From Cryptomeria japonica (lineage: Eukaryota; Streptophyta; Pinopsida; Cupressales; Cupressaceae), in assembly GCF_030272615.1 (NCBI RefSeq), contig NC_081415.1, forward strand, positions 416,668,757 through 416,732,756: DNA of 64,000 nt, written 5' to 3'. The notes beneath the pieces are model-generated. The model ran no database searches. It was given only the letters and a program-made list of their open reading frames with translations, and was not told where the DNA came from. The translations under genes were made by a program, and so were the position numbers. The number at the start of each line of letters is the position of its first letter. Position 1 is the first letter of the stretch. This document shows positions 36,006-48,190 of this stretch, one piece after another.

Positions 36006-36294
36006 TCATCACAGAGTAATACCGGTTCGTACAAAATACCGGTTGCCGGTTTGACAAAAATGAAGACTGGTAAGAATGTGTTGTGCCGCTTTTCTCCCTT
36101 GTACCGCTTGGGGTCGACATGCTGCTTAAGACCAGGAAACACATTCTGCAAAATCACTTGTCTAGAGACTAGTATACAACATACCGGTTGGAACAAATAC
36201 CGGTTGAGCATGAGCTCATACATATAAAGGGGATCTCAATACAAGGGTGTGTCCATCAATGACAATCACAACATAAACAACAAAAATTCCAACA
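36006..36294 (-). repeat. Truncated outer LTR
   Basis: The first ~289 bp (minus-strand sense) of the same LTR, ending TTCCAACA on the plus strand and followed by the target duplication ctatc. The junction with ORF2 sequence near 36,006 shows a 2-3 base overlap (ct). Confidence 0.85.
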
Positions 36295-37150
36295 CTATCT
36301 CATTAGGAGAAGTTAGATATTGATATAATAATAACTTGGTCTCCATTGAAATAGGTACACATAAGAGTTTGAAAGTTGTCATGTTGAATCTCTATAACAC
36401 CAAGTTCACATACTTTCTCTAGCCCAACCATTTTTTTCTATTTTCTTTATATCCTCTAATCTTTACACCTAAGACGAGCCTAATCTCCTCTAATTCTTTC
36501 ATCTTAAGCTATGTTAGAAGTTGGGAATTCAATTCAGAAATCATGCCCTTGTTACCAAAAAATAAAATCATTACCATATAAAGTGATATCATTGAAACAA
36601 TCTATAACCATCTTATAATATATACAATGATCTAATTTGGATCTCAAATATTTCAATCCCAACATAAAAGAAACAAAATTTTGGTACTAAATACTAAGTG
36701 ATTATTTAAGACCATACAAAGATTTCTTTGACTTACAAACAAAATTTTCTTTACCTTGCTCTATTTGTGTCATGTAAATTTCTTCTTTCACATCACCATG
36801 AAGGAATGTATCTTCACTTTCATTTTATCAAACTTAAGGTCAAAAGCTACAACATTTAATAACAAGAATTGATTAAATGTTAGCTTAGTTATTAGAGATA
36901 AAATCTCACCATAATCAATTTTCTAAATTAGGAAAATGTACTAAGATTTTGATGTATCATTTTTTTAATGCAACCACCTCTGCATCCATTGCCACTTGCT
37001 AGAATTTGCATCATTCATACCCATAACCTCCTTCATAGTCTTAGGCTCATTACTATTTGTAATCAAAGCAAAAATACATCTCTAATTACGAGGGATATAC
37101 CTATACGTTTGGTGTTGTTAACCCCGATTTCAGTCTTAGTGAAAACATGA
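36295..37150 (-). pseudogene. Old copia pol remnant, RT side (right part)
   Basis: The minus strand, with frameshifts and stops, shows pieces of copia RT in the right order going upstream: RFNM...ISMETKL (36,310-36,390), VLGVKIRGYKENRK (about 36,465-36,510), CKSKKSLYGLK (about 36,705) and SNEPKTMKEVM (about 37,020-37,060). The gene continues at 27,317 across the inserted element. It predates that insertion. Confidence 0.8.
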
Positions 37151-39361
37151 GATAACCCCTACAAATTTTGTTCAATTTGTAGCTCATGTTCTCCAAGCAT
37201 AATGACCGAGGTAAAAATTTCATTTTTCTCATTCGTGACTTGGCCCTCGAGAAATCTTCTCGATTTGAGTCTCAATTTGTTGATCTAAAAGATTGATAAA
37301 TTATCCTTTTAAGAGTTAGTTTTTATTTCTCTATGTATTTTTGGAGTTAAACTCTACTTTTGCACATCTTAAGACTAGGTGGTAGGTGCATTTCAGTGTT
37401 AAAAACCTAAAATACACATGTTTATGCATTTCGGGTTTGTAACATCAAAATGCACATATTATTTTTATCCAATACTGAACTACACTTAGCCTGCCTTTTT
37501 ACTTGGGATCACAAGTGTAGTTCAGAGTTATAACCCCGACTACACTATCTCAAATTTAAACCTGATTTGCATTAAGTGTAAATCAGTGTTATAAATCTGA
37601 TTTACACCTTTATATTTCTAAGTGTAATGTGGGTTTTTTAATCCAATTTGTGTGAATCTAGAGTATGGTTGCAATTGATCTTCCTTAAGCAAGTTATTCA
37701 AATTCAAGAATTATTTCTCATGGGCTTCCTTTTTAGTACATGGTGGTGATCTTCCATCTAACTCTAGAATATTTTTTCTAATGTCACAGTTTCAGCCTTC
37801 CACATTTCTACACTGAATCCAAAATTTGTACTTGCAATGGCTAATCGTTTTCATGTTGAAAGTAGGAGTTTATTGAAAAGGGAAAGAAATTGTTGAAAAG
37901 GTATTCGAATTCCCATGCACATTCCTGCATGAAAATCAAAAGACTCTTCATGTGGATTCAATTATCAAAGAATTTAGTCTACTAGTGAGTGCAAAAGATA
38001 ACAAAGAGGATTTCTCCATATTCTCAATTGACAAGCTAGTAGATTTTCAAGTAATTATAGATAATTTGGGGCCTCTCCTAAAGAAACATAAGAAATGTTA
38101 TATTAATTTGGATGATTCCATCACTCGGGTTCAACTCATTACCAGTCACACTCAGGGACCTGATGAATCACAGATGAAGATTTCCTTGTAGAAGTTTGAA
38201 TAATTTTTGAAACAAGATCAAAATGGAAAAGAAGTGTTTGATGACACTTAGTTAACTTCATGCTTTTAGTTGTAGATGCTTTTTTTAGTTTGCAATCGAC
38301 ATCTTAGATGTCATTTTGTATATACGTTTTTGTATTGCACAAGTCCTAAGTCAAATAGAACTCTACTTTTGACTTAGTCATAGTTAGTTGAACTTTTTCC
38401 TAATTTTTCTCATAGCCCCTCCCCTATATATATGAGGGTGCTCGTTGTAAATATTTATCTTTATGCATAGCAACAAAATTCTGCCAATTTGTGTAGCAAT
38501 TTGAGACTTTGAGCGTATTTTGCAAATCAATTTCAAGTTAATAAAAGGAGCAATTGTGCATTCAATCTTTGAGTTAGAGCATTTTCTTATGTGATTACAA
38601 TGTTGTTATGTCATTGTGGCTACATAAATTGAGTTTAACTTGAGGTATTGTGTTGTGGCTATTGAATTTAAAGTGAATTATATATGATTTTGATAGCCTT
38701 TGAGCTACAATATTGGGTTTAGATATAGTAATCAGCAATTTAGTTAAAGAGTTGTATAAGTCTTTGATCATGTGCAAATTATTTAATCATATTTTGCACT
38801 AGTGATACAGAGGCTATTATTTTGTTTAATCTCATGGTATCTGTTATTATTGTTTACAGCTACCGTTCATAGTTGTGAGTCTTGAAAGAAGAATTTTTTC
38901 TGAAATAAGAGAATAAGGGGAACATCAATCCTAAAATAAGAGGAATTGATGAAAGTAACATCCAAGTCAATATTTTAGTTTTATTTCCTAATCAAGAGTT
39001 ATTTGGTAGCAAGCAATAAGAAGGAATCCTCCCCTTTGTGAGGAGAGATTTAATCTCACACATAGTTGAATCTATAATTTTGTAAACTTTTCCAGTTTAC
39101 AAAATTTTCACCTAACGAGTGTCTATTATGTTGAATGGACCTCTTCAATGATTGAGATGGAGGTCCTATCTCTTCTTCAAAAATATTTGAGCTATTTAAT
39201 TCTTCCTTTTCTTTTAGGTCCTTATGGGATATTGGTTCAACCTTCTCCATCCTTGGGGTTAGTTGAGCTAGATATTCGTTTTCATCCTTATTTGATTGCA
39301 ATATTATGGAAGAAGATTTAAATTCTATAAAGACAAAACTTCTACATATTTTTTGTAGTCA
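37151..39361. other. Non-coding stretch, possible decayed retroelement
   Basis: No recognised gene. An 80-codon frame at 37,952-38,191 has no known motif. Near 38,405-38,450 there is cctatatatatgaggg followed by a leader-like stretch, which looks like an LTR promoter region, but I could not find paired ends. Confidence 0.4.
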
Positions 39362-39986
39362 CAAGATCTACTAGGTTTCCAAAAGGAAAACCAATAAATC
39401 ACTAGGAAAGTATAGATTCCACTTATAATTAAGACTATTAAGAACCTCTTAAGTGTCATTTGAAAAAAGTAGAGGTGTAGAATACACTTCATACACTAAT
39501 CTGTGAGATGTGATACATGCAAAAAGTAGACTAATCACACATCTATAAGAAATAAACACAAAAAAATATCAAAACACAATGAATTACATGGGGAAAACCC
39601 ATTTAGGAGAAAAAATACACTCGAAAAAAAATTGTCATATTATTTAGTAATCAAGGTTACAATATATTTACAAAATCTAATCCTTTAGAGGGGCATATGT
39701 CATATGTTGGTTTATTTATTTGCTTTTTATTTTATAATTGTTGTATGAGATGTCAATATGTGGAAATAATAATGCTAAGTTTGTGTACGTATATATGACA
39801 ATTGATTAACATTACAACAACTAATAACACAATTTTACAATAGTATCATACGAATTACAATTATAGATACAAATATTTAATTCTAAACTTGATGCAATTT
39901 CCCACCAATTCAATAATTGAAAAATATTTGATCTTGAATACATTATTATCATAAATTAGTTGAAATAAATTTATGAAAAGTAAAAT

Positions 39987-41594
39987 TGGTGCAGGGGCAC
40001 AAGACTAAAATTAATCATTTCCTCTTCAATGAATTTCATGTTTTTGTTTCAAGGTGTTGTAAGGGATCTTAGAATCCCATGTTCATGTTTAGTTTTGATA
40101 ATAAAGTCCTCATAGTCCATTTTTGTAAGGCCTAGTGGCCTAGGGTGCTTTATAAACCCTATGGTCAACTATGGTCAAAAGGACTTAGGATGTGTGGATT
40201 TAGTGATTCAAGTGTATTTTGGTCTAATTAGGTCCAAAATAATATGTTTAGGCTCCTAGGTCTATGTTTGAAGATAGTTTATTGGCAAGATACAAAATTG
40301 TCAAAAATTGACAAAATGTTGTCAATATTGGTGAACAACTTTTTAAAAAGTTGTTAAAATCAGTTCCTAACATTCACAACCACCTGATTTCGGTTGAAAC
40401 ATGTTGGGATGGCTATATAATTCCTCAACAAACCAATTTGGAGGGTTGTTGGTGGGATATTGTGAAAGTTGATAATTTGAAGCAATAAAAATTATGTATT
40501 TTCCTGCACATTTGATGTTATTTTGGTTGGTACAGGCTTGTACGATCTAAAAACTGGAAAATTCTTCCATGGTGAGTTAGAGGGGTGAGATACCTTTCAT
40601 TTGACTCTAACTAGAGCATTGTAAGTGGAGAAATAAGTGAGATATTGAAGTTTTAGTGAAGACAGCCCGTGAAAGGGCATAAACCTAGGGTTTCACTTTT
40701 CTTTTCCCTTTTCTTCCATTTTAACCATGCAAAAAATCTAAAAGTTGGTTGGATGGAAGATTTGGGACTGTACTTTAATATTTTATTTTTTTCAAACCTG
40801 GAGGAAGTGTTTGGAAAGAGCATGAATTAAAAGAAGCCAGACATCTCTATGTGGTTGGCAATGCAAAAGTGGTAAAAAGACACTACAGACCCCATAACTC
40901 TTGGTGAATTGTAAACCAGTGAATAAAACCTTGGAATTGGTATTATTTTGGATTCCCATAAATTCTCAAAGTCATACTTTTCTGACATGGTGTGTAAAAA
41001 TGGTACTTCCTTCATTAAGTGCTTGAAATAGTCCTTGTCGTCATCATTGAGGGTTTGGTAGAAATGTGGTTTGTTGAAGCCTTCAAGACCTTTCCTTTTG
41101 GAAAAGGTGTTTTCCAGGGTAGTGTAATTGAGGTGTGCAATAAAATCTAGGTGTCCTTTGGAGATTTAGTGTTTTAAACCAAAAAGTTGTTTTTGGAGAC
41201 TAGTGGGCCTAGAGAGCCAAATTGGGCTTGGATACCTTGGGGACTTGGAGGAGGAAACCAGAGGGTGGATTTGGGTATTTTATGATCCATTAGACCTATC
41301 AAACTTGTACAAGGCCTTGGGAAGCATATAAACCTAATTTGGAGGGGTGTGAGCCATTTGAGCACTTTTTGAGCATTTTGCCTGTGGGGTTGTTAATCCA
41401 TAATTGGTGACTTTTGTGAAATGTCTCAATGGGGGATTATGGGGAAGGAAACATATGTGTTGAGATGTTATATTTTTTCTTGTAAGGTGTGAGGTCTGGT
41501 TGGGAGAACCTCTTTTCCAAAGGGGTAGTGTTGCCTATTGAGCAAGTGAGCAATTTGGGCTTTTCCAAGTTGTGTAGACCATACCTCTACATCA
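39987..41594. mobile_element. Solo-LTR-like insertion in family A copy 2
   Basis: A 1,608-bp insertion relative to copy 1. It begins TGGTGCAGGGGCAC and ends CTCTACATCA (TG...CA). It is flanked by aaaat (39,982-39,986) and aaaac (41,595-41,599), while copy 1 has a single aaaat at the site. This fits a solo LTR with a 5-bp target duplication and one transition. No ORF, primer site or second LTR is present, so strand is undetermined. Confidence 0.6.
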
Positions 41595-41767
41595 AAAACG
41601 ATAGCTGATTAATCTATTTGTTAGTAGTTGGATATAATTGAAATCTACCTAACTATTTTGGGTAAGTGCACCAAGATGGTGAATAGAAAAAGTGGCCACA
41701 TGCAAGAAAAACAAAAAATTTCATAAGCTGTGCGTGTTCTAAAAATTCAAAAACCCTGGGGTTATGC

Positions 41768-41839
41768 AGAGAGAGAGAGAGAGATTGGAAAAAAGTAGAG
41801 GGGGAGAGGGAGAGGGAGAGAGAGAGGGAGATTGGGAAA

Positions 41840-41900
<61 letters not shown>

Positions 41901-42013
41901 GGATCAAGAGAGGGGGGAGAGAGAGGGGGGAGAGAGAGAATAGGATAAGATAACGAAAAGGAGAGGGAGGGGTAGAGAAAGAGAGAAGGTGGAGAGGGTG
42001 AGAATAGGATAGG

Positions 42014-42055
<42 letters not shown>

Positions 42056-42250
42056 AGAAGGAGAAGGAAGAGAGGCTGAGAGACATGAGGTAGAGAGAGA
42101 ACGAGAACGAGAAAAGGGTGAGAGACTCGACAGAGAGAGAAGTGTGAGGGGCAGAGAGATGAGATAGAACTCAAGGAGGATAATTAGGGCTCAGAATAGA
42201 CAGAGACGGTGATAGGGGAAGGAAGACGATAGAGAGAGGAAAAGAAGAGA
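41768..42250. repeat. (GA)n microsatellite and GA-rich tract
   Basis: Long pure GA/AG runs (for example 41,841-41,897 and 42,020-42,051) within nearly 500 bp of purine-only-like sequence. It produces spurious Ser/Leu-rich frames on the minus strand. Confidence 0.95.
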
Positions 42251-42411
42251 GACATGCATGTATACAAACATATATACATATATCTATATAAATTATGTAT
42301 ATATAACTATAGATATGCATATATACATACATAAACACATATTGTATATGTATGTCTATACATATGTGTAGTAAATTCTAAGTTCACAAGCATACATTAT
42401 TATGTCTTTAT

Positions 42412-42628
42412 AACCCGTACGGGTTTTGTGAAACACAAAATAATGGTTTTAGTTCTACATAACCCATACGGGTTATGTAGAACTGTGAGTAGTACTTTTT
42501 GTTTTTCAAAACCCAAAACCCGTGCTGGTTATCGAGAACTGTGAATAGTACTTTTTGTTTTTCAAAACCCGTGCGGGTTATGGAGAACTGTGAATAGTAC
42601 TTTTTGTTTTTCAAAACCCGTGCGGGTT
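42412..42628. repeat. Five palindromes AACCCGTRCGGGTT in a ~50-bp tandem unit
   Basis: Copies at 42,412-42,425 (perfect palindrome AACCCGTACGGGTT), 42,461-42,474, 42,517-42,530, 42,566-42,579 and 42,615-42,628. The spacers in the last three share gagaactgtgaatagtact. They lie inside the inverted-repeat element. Confidence 0.85.
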
Positions 42629-44718
42629 TTGGCTTGGTAAGAGGGTTGGAAAACAACCCTAAGGCTTGCAAGCCCATTTTCCCCCCATTTTTGTCTCTTT
42701 ACACATTTTTTCATCTTCCAACATGATTTCTCGACTTCGTCATCATCAGGTTTACAAATGATCAAGTGGGTATCTCTAAAATTACCACCATAATCTCACA
42801 CGTCTTATCATTTTTCTGACCATATAATTTTTTCTACTTTTGGACAACATTAGCATAGTAAACTTTAATTTTCTTTACCAGTGCCTTGACAGTCCTCACA
42901 GACATATGTCTACCATTTTTTTAATAACTTTTGATATACTTGACCAAATTCAAAATAAATTATATATTATTGTTCTACACTAGATTCTATACACTTTTAC
43001 AAAAATAAGTTTGCATTTTCGATTATTTTGATGCAAGTTATGTCCGGGGCACGAGCAGGTACCAAATTTTTAGGATGTGGTCACTTCAAAAAATCATTAA
43101 AAAAAAAAATACTCAACGGAAAATTACAAAAAAAATACACAACTTCTGTATTTCACTCTTACCTATCATCCTACCAAAGGGTTTTGCAAAATACTATATA
43201 TTTTGTGCAGCGCACGAAAACAACTATGTTATGTTTTCTTATGAAAAAATCAAGAACATTTTTTTCGTGCGCGAGAGGTTTGACCCTCTTAATCTTATCC
43301 AATTTTTTTTTAAAATAGTAGTTTAGAAACTAGATTTAGAGCACTACAATTATTATTCTTTTCTCAACTCCTATTTTTTAGTGCATGACCTTCAAATATC
43401 TCTTTGAAATTCAGGTTTACCTGTTTTCAGAAGAAGAAGAAGAAAAAAGGTGACCACTTATACCCCCTTTTTGTTCACCATCTTGGTGCACTTACCCTTT
43501 TAATTGATACCCTTATTCCTTCTTACATTGCCTACATACCAAAAATTCTCCTTATAATAAATATGGCAGAGTAAAGGCTTTCTTGACCCCCTAATACTCC
43601 TTACAACTCCTTAATACTTTCCACATCAAACTCCCAAAGACTCACACCACTTAAATGTGCAAGAGAGTATCAGGGGGTGTTTGGAAGGGTCTCATGACCC
43701 ATTAACTTATGTTGTTGTCTTTATTTTTCTTTCCTATATCCAACACAATTTCCCAAACACCTCATGTCACTCCTATAAAGTGGGTGATGCTTTTCCTAAA
43801 TTTAAAATACCACCAAACAAGATTTATTCAATCCTAAATGCATTAGGAGACCTCCAGATTTTAAATTTTTAACTTGCTTGCCACCAAAAAAATAATGATT
43901 TTGACTTTTAAAATATTCACACACCAACTCACAATCACATAACAAACTTACAACATAAGGGAAAAGAGGGGTAATTGAAATAAAAAATGTTATGACCTAT
44001 TTTAGGCTCCTCAACCCACCATAAAAATTTCATTAGATTTTTATAAATATTGCTAGTAGAATTTCTATAAATTTTCTTACAATTGTGACTAGTAAATTAA
44101 AACATCTATGGTAAAAAACCTCAATATCTATTATCTATTTGTTCTGCAAATCCTTTTGATGAATCCTTGTAATCACCAATTTAAACATAACTATGAATTT
44201 TGTATGAATCCACTAGTAGATGGGCTATGAGGGTTTTTGCCCTCAAAATAATTTCATTGTAAGGTTTTCACCTTAAGGTAGAAGATGAACAATTGCTTGC
44301 TCTCCAAATCAAGTCCTCAAATTGAAAATGCCAAGAATACCTTTTCCTCCTCAATTCTCTTTACATAACTTTTAATTTCCTACTTAAGTAACCTTTTAAT
44401 TCAACTTTATTTTTTAGCCCAAAAATAAATCACTTATATTTCTTCATTTAACATTTTTTTTCAAATAATTAAATATAACTTGTCTTAAATACTTTTCTTT
44501 TTTTGTACAACCACCAAAATTATGTTAAAATTTAAAATAACTCAAAATATGAATTTTTACCCACCATCAATGCCCTAAGTTCATAAGAGATTGATCTATG
44601 TGCAAGTTGGTGCTTTCCCAAAATGATGAACTTCTCCAAGAAGTGTAAAGTACTCATACGATATCATATCTACACACAAATGGTACCATTGTACTCATCT
44701 TCACTCTAGAAACTCTAT

Positions 44719-47330
44719 GCCAGTGGAGGATATTGGCATGCTTCACGAGATGCTAGAAGTTACGACCAATAATGTTCAAGGTGCTACCAATGTGATTTAA
44801 GAGGGCTCGACTATTTATGATGAGATATAGTTGTTTGGTCTATTGTTCATAAATATTTCACATCTCACGTATGTTAGTTTGTCAACCTATTGAGCTTCTC
44901 AATGCTACACAAATACACTTTTCTTTTTTGAACAAGTGCCTATGTTTTCTTAGCCTATTAATGGCTTTGTATGGTCATTCTAGAGTCATTGAGGTAAGGG
45001 TATTTTAGGTTGAAGTTTTTGTTTTGTTTGTCCCATTTTTTGTTTGTGTCTACTCTCTCTAGTTAGATTATTTTGTTTGTTCCCCTTGACTCTATTGCCC
45101 AATACTTAAGGCACTAATCCTTTTGCAAAAAAAAAAAAAAAAGGGTTCATGCAGTGTCCCTCATAGTCCTTGTCCCCAATTAAAGCTAGTTGTTAGTTTT
45201 ATATTTAAACTTGAAAAAATTTGAAATTTTGTGTCAAATCCCACAAATTGATAATCTCCTAACTAGAAATATTTCCAATCATCTACAAATGGTGGGTCTT
45301 TTCCATCTTGAAGTAGAACCTCCATTGTTTCAACGAGATCTTCAAAAATGATGATGTAACTTGTCAAGACTTACAAAAATAATTGATTTGCAAATTTTAT
45401 GAAGGCTAATTAAATCAATTTTGCATGGATGATATTGATAGTGTTACACTAAATGTGGCTTGTTTACAAATCAACCCATCTCTCAATTTGCGGGATATTA
45501 AAGCTTTGACTTCTCGTCGATCAAATTATGAAATGATTAAATCGAGGGTTCTATTCGACCTAAATGAATTAGATTTCTAGGTTTTGGTTGCAATGGTTTT
45601 ATTAATGATGTGGCAAAGTTTCATAGAAAAATGTTGTCCAGAGAAAAAACTATGCATCAAACTTCATTTGTCAGGTTAGCAAATACATCAGACAAATTTG
45701 TGAGGTTTTTGATATTACATGTGATTGGCATTGTCAAAATAAGAGTTGTGGTGCTATTATATCTTGACATTGAATTGCAAGAAGGTTATTTTATATATAT
45801 ATATATATAGGTTGACATTTGTTCATGTGAGGTTTTTGATATTACATGTGATTGGCATTGTCAAAATAAGAGTTGTGGTGCTATTATATCTTGACATTGA
45901 ATTGCAAGAAGGTTATTTTATATATGCATATAGGTTGACGTTTGTTCAAGATATTAGAAAGTTGTGAAGTTATGAAGTGAACCAATAGTGTCGATAAATG
46001 AAAGAAAGAAGTGCGTAATTGTTTCTTTAAATTCAATAAGATATACATTATTCTTGAAGTTCGAATTAACACATTTAAGAGTTAATGGAGGTTTATCAAA
46101 AGCCAAAATTTTTAGTTGTTAATAGTATCATGCTATTGATTTGAGTAGACAATGCCATGGTTGTGAGAGTTATTTGGAATGTTGAGTGGATAGAAAGTCA
46201 ATTGTCTTCTCAAGCAGCAGCTGCTCAACTTTTTGAGGAGCAATTTGTGGAGCAAGTGGCCCCATGGAAAGTAAAGTTGCTGCTTATTTTTATGCAATCT
46301 TCATAAATTATTTTTGTAAATGAAATTATTAGTAATATTTTTGCAAATAAAATTTGTAGGCAAAATTGTAGGCAATAAAAAAAGAGAAAAAAAAAATACG
46401 GCAAAGCCACATGTCAGTTTTTTTAGTTTTAATAAGGAGCGACTGCTTATTTCTAGCCCCCCTTTTTTTCAAAGCTTATTTTCAATTTTTAAGCAGCTGC
46501 TGCTCCACCAAAATAAGAGGAGATTCCAATTTATCCTTTTTGACTAATTAAAATTTTGCATGGGAACATTCTGATTGCTTAAATTTAAGCAGAAAATATT
46601 GATAAACAGCAGCATAGGGACGTGGGGTTAAAGTCAATTCTAACCATGGCAACTCTCAAGTTGTGCCGATGAGAATAGGTGAAAATAAAGCAATAACTAT
46701 AATCCCTTATAGATTGCCGCAGCTGAGTTGAAAAAGCATCTCATAACGCCGAACAAATTGTGTTAAGGTAGGCGAATAGTGCACATTTAGTTTTCTTCAA
46801 GCACCGATACAAGTTGACAAATTCAAAATGTCAAATGGGAAATAATTGTGGACGAGTTCGCATCTTATTGACGAAAACTTGGAAGCTCATAACTCTTGTC
46901 CAAGCATCGATGTCCAGAAGAATTTTGCAAGTGAATTGTGCCTTGTTTTTGGGTGTATATTATTCCTGGATTCTATAGACTTGCTTTGGCCCTCGGAGAT
47001 GTTATTAAATCTTCCATTCGACACCGATATCTTAGCTAAATATAATAACTACCAAGAACTCATCAAAATATGGAAGCATAAGACGAAAATCTGGCCCGAA
47101 GAAATATGGTCTCATGAACGCCACGATTGCAGAACACACAAAAGATAAATTTGTTGAAAAGGCTTTACAAACTTTCAAGCAAATGTAATGGCACGTATAA
47201 TACCAAGTTCTGCAACCTTTGTCGGCACCCTGCTGTGCCAAAATGGGAGCTTTAGATTAGGGCATGGGAATCCATCATAGCATAACAGAATTCAAATTCT
47301 TGCCAGATATTTTGTAGGTGCAAATACTTA
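44719..47330. other. Non-coding stretch
   Basis: No gene recognised. Frames of 60-100 codons (for example 46,846-47,148) match no motif I know. It includes the tandem duplication at 45,700. Confidence 0.45.
45700..45950. repeat. Two-copy tandem duplication, 127-bp unit
   Basis: tgaggtttttgatattacat at 45,701 and again at 45,828. The copies are nearly identical except for the TA run length, so the duplication is recent. Confidence 0.9.
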
Positions 47331-47339
47331 GTATACATG

Positions 47340-48190
47340 CATGCAAAATAAGTGAAAGCATAAACGAAGCCCATGAATTGTTTGACAAGATGTCTCAAAG
47401 AAATGTCATCTCAAGGAATGAAATGCAGTGTTGCAGAAAATGCACAAAATGGATTTGTTGAGAAGGAAATAGCATGGCAGATGAAGTCGTGAATGCAAGG
47501 CTTTTTGATTAAAGGACAAGACAAGAAGATGGAAAGGTGTTCTAATTCAGTTGGCAGATGTAAAACAAATTCATACCCAATGTACTGACATCTCACATGA
47601 TTAGCAGAAATAGGGGTTTTAGAAAATGGTTTAGACATCCATCTTGGCGTGATAGGAAGTTTTTGTCTGATGAATACAGAAGTGAAGACTTTATTTCCAA
47701 AGCATGCAAATATTACAATTGCTTCCAGCATGCTAATTACATCAAAATATGTGAAGTAAGTTTGTAAATGAGCAATATGAAGTGCATGTGAATATCGATG
47801 ATGGTGATAGGAAATATCCTCCTACATGTAGTAGTTAAGCAAATTGTCAAGTTGAAGAAAACTAACAACTTAATGGAGACTTTCTAGCAAGATATCACTC
47901 TTAATATACAAGGGATACTCGTAAAATAGCTTTTAAAGGATTCTGCTATATCACTGATGATACTTACACAAAGAAAGAGATGGTAACAATGGAGAAAAAT
48001 ATCTTGACCTTCATTTATCTTGAAATGACAATGTGTCATCTTTCAAAAATGAAATTGGTGAACAAAGCATGAGAAATATTTGATATAATGCCCAGAAGGG
48101 AGACAAAACACCATAAGCAGCAATGATTGCCGGAAATACACAAGATAGTTTAGAAACATTCCAAGTAAATGCATTTGACTAGTACAATTG
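47340..48190 (+). pseudogene. Pentatricopeptide-repeat (PPR) protein pseudogene
   Basis: Broken plus-strand pieces carry PPR helix signatures: EAHELFDKMSQRNVIS at 47,366, AQNGFVEKE near 47,432, VKQIHTQ near 47,563, EIFDIMPRRET at 48,072 and AGNTQDSLETFQ at 48,129. Plant PPR proteins are organellar RNA-binding proteins; this style (LFDKM..RNV.S) is of the PLS class used in RNA editing. Stops and frame changes between every piece mean no protein is made. It may be a retroposed or decayed fragment; no DYW end is seen. Confidence 0.6.

Larger units (their letters stand above)
27318..36294 (-). mobile_element. Pol-less copia-type retroelement with three LTR copies in one target duplication
   Basis: Reading on the minus strand from the right: truncated LTR (36,294-36,006), ORF2 C-terminal fragment (36,005-35,566), polypurine tract, full LTR (35,211-34,020), primer-binding site, gag-like gene, ORF2, polypurine tract, full LTR (28,465-27,318). 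The whole is flanked by ctatc at 27,313-27,317 and 36,295-36,299, a perfect 5-bp duplication. The central LTR has a polypurine tract on one side and a primer-binding site on the other, so it is shared by two units in tandem. There is no protease, integrase, RT or RNase H, so it depended on another element's enzymes. The initiator tRNA-Met primer and coiled-coil/zinc-knuckle gag suggest the SIRE/Maximus side of copia (inference). Confidence 0.85.
41660..43497. mobile_element. 1.84-kb element with 24-bp perfect terminal inverted repeats
   Basis: Ends GGGTAAGTGCACCAAGATGG... and its exact inverse (24 perfect bases, weaker similarity for about 20 more). It is flanked by tttt on both sides (41,656-41,659 and 43,498-43,501), and copy 1 of family A lacks it. 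No transposase is seen; the interior is a long GA tract, an AT-rich tract and palindromic repeats. The superfamily is unclear: 3-4 bp duplications of Ts are unusual, and PIF/Harbinger is the nearest guess. Confidence 0.7.
39362..44718. repeat. Dispersed repeat family A, copy 2 (split by two insertions)
   Basis: Aligns with 3,566-5,480 in three pieces: 39,362-39,986, 41,595-41,659 and 43,498-44,718. The two gaps are full insertions absent from copy 1. No coding potential recognised. Confidence 0.7.

Noticed and set aside
38390-38600. LTR-like promoter region with tatatatatgaggg
   Set aside because: No second LTR, target duplication or primer site could be paired with it.
41653-42174. Ser/Leu-repeat minus-strand frame
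   Set aside because: Translation of a GA microsatellite; no coding signal.
46205-46510. AGCAGCAGCTGCT-type inverted repeats, possible small transposon
   Set aside because: The motif is itself palindromic, similarity stops after about 15 bases and no flanking duplication was found.
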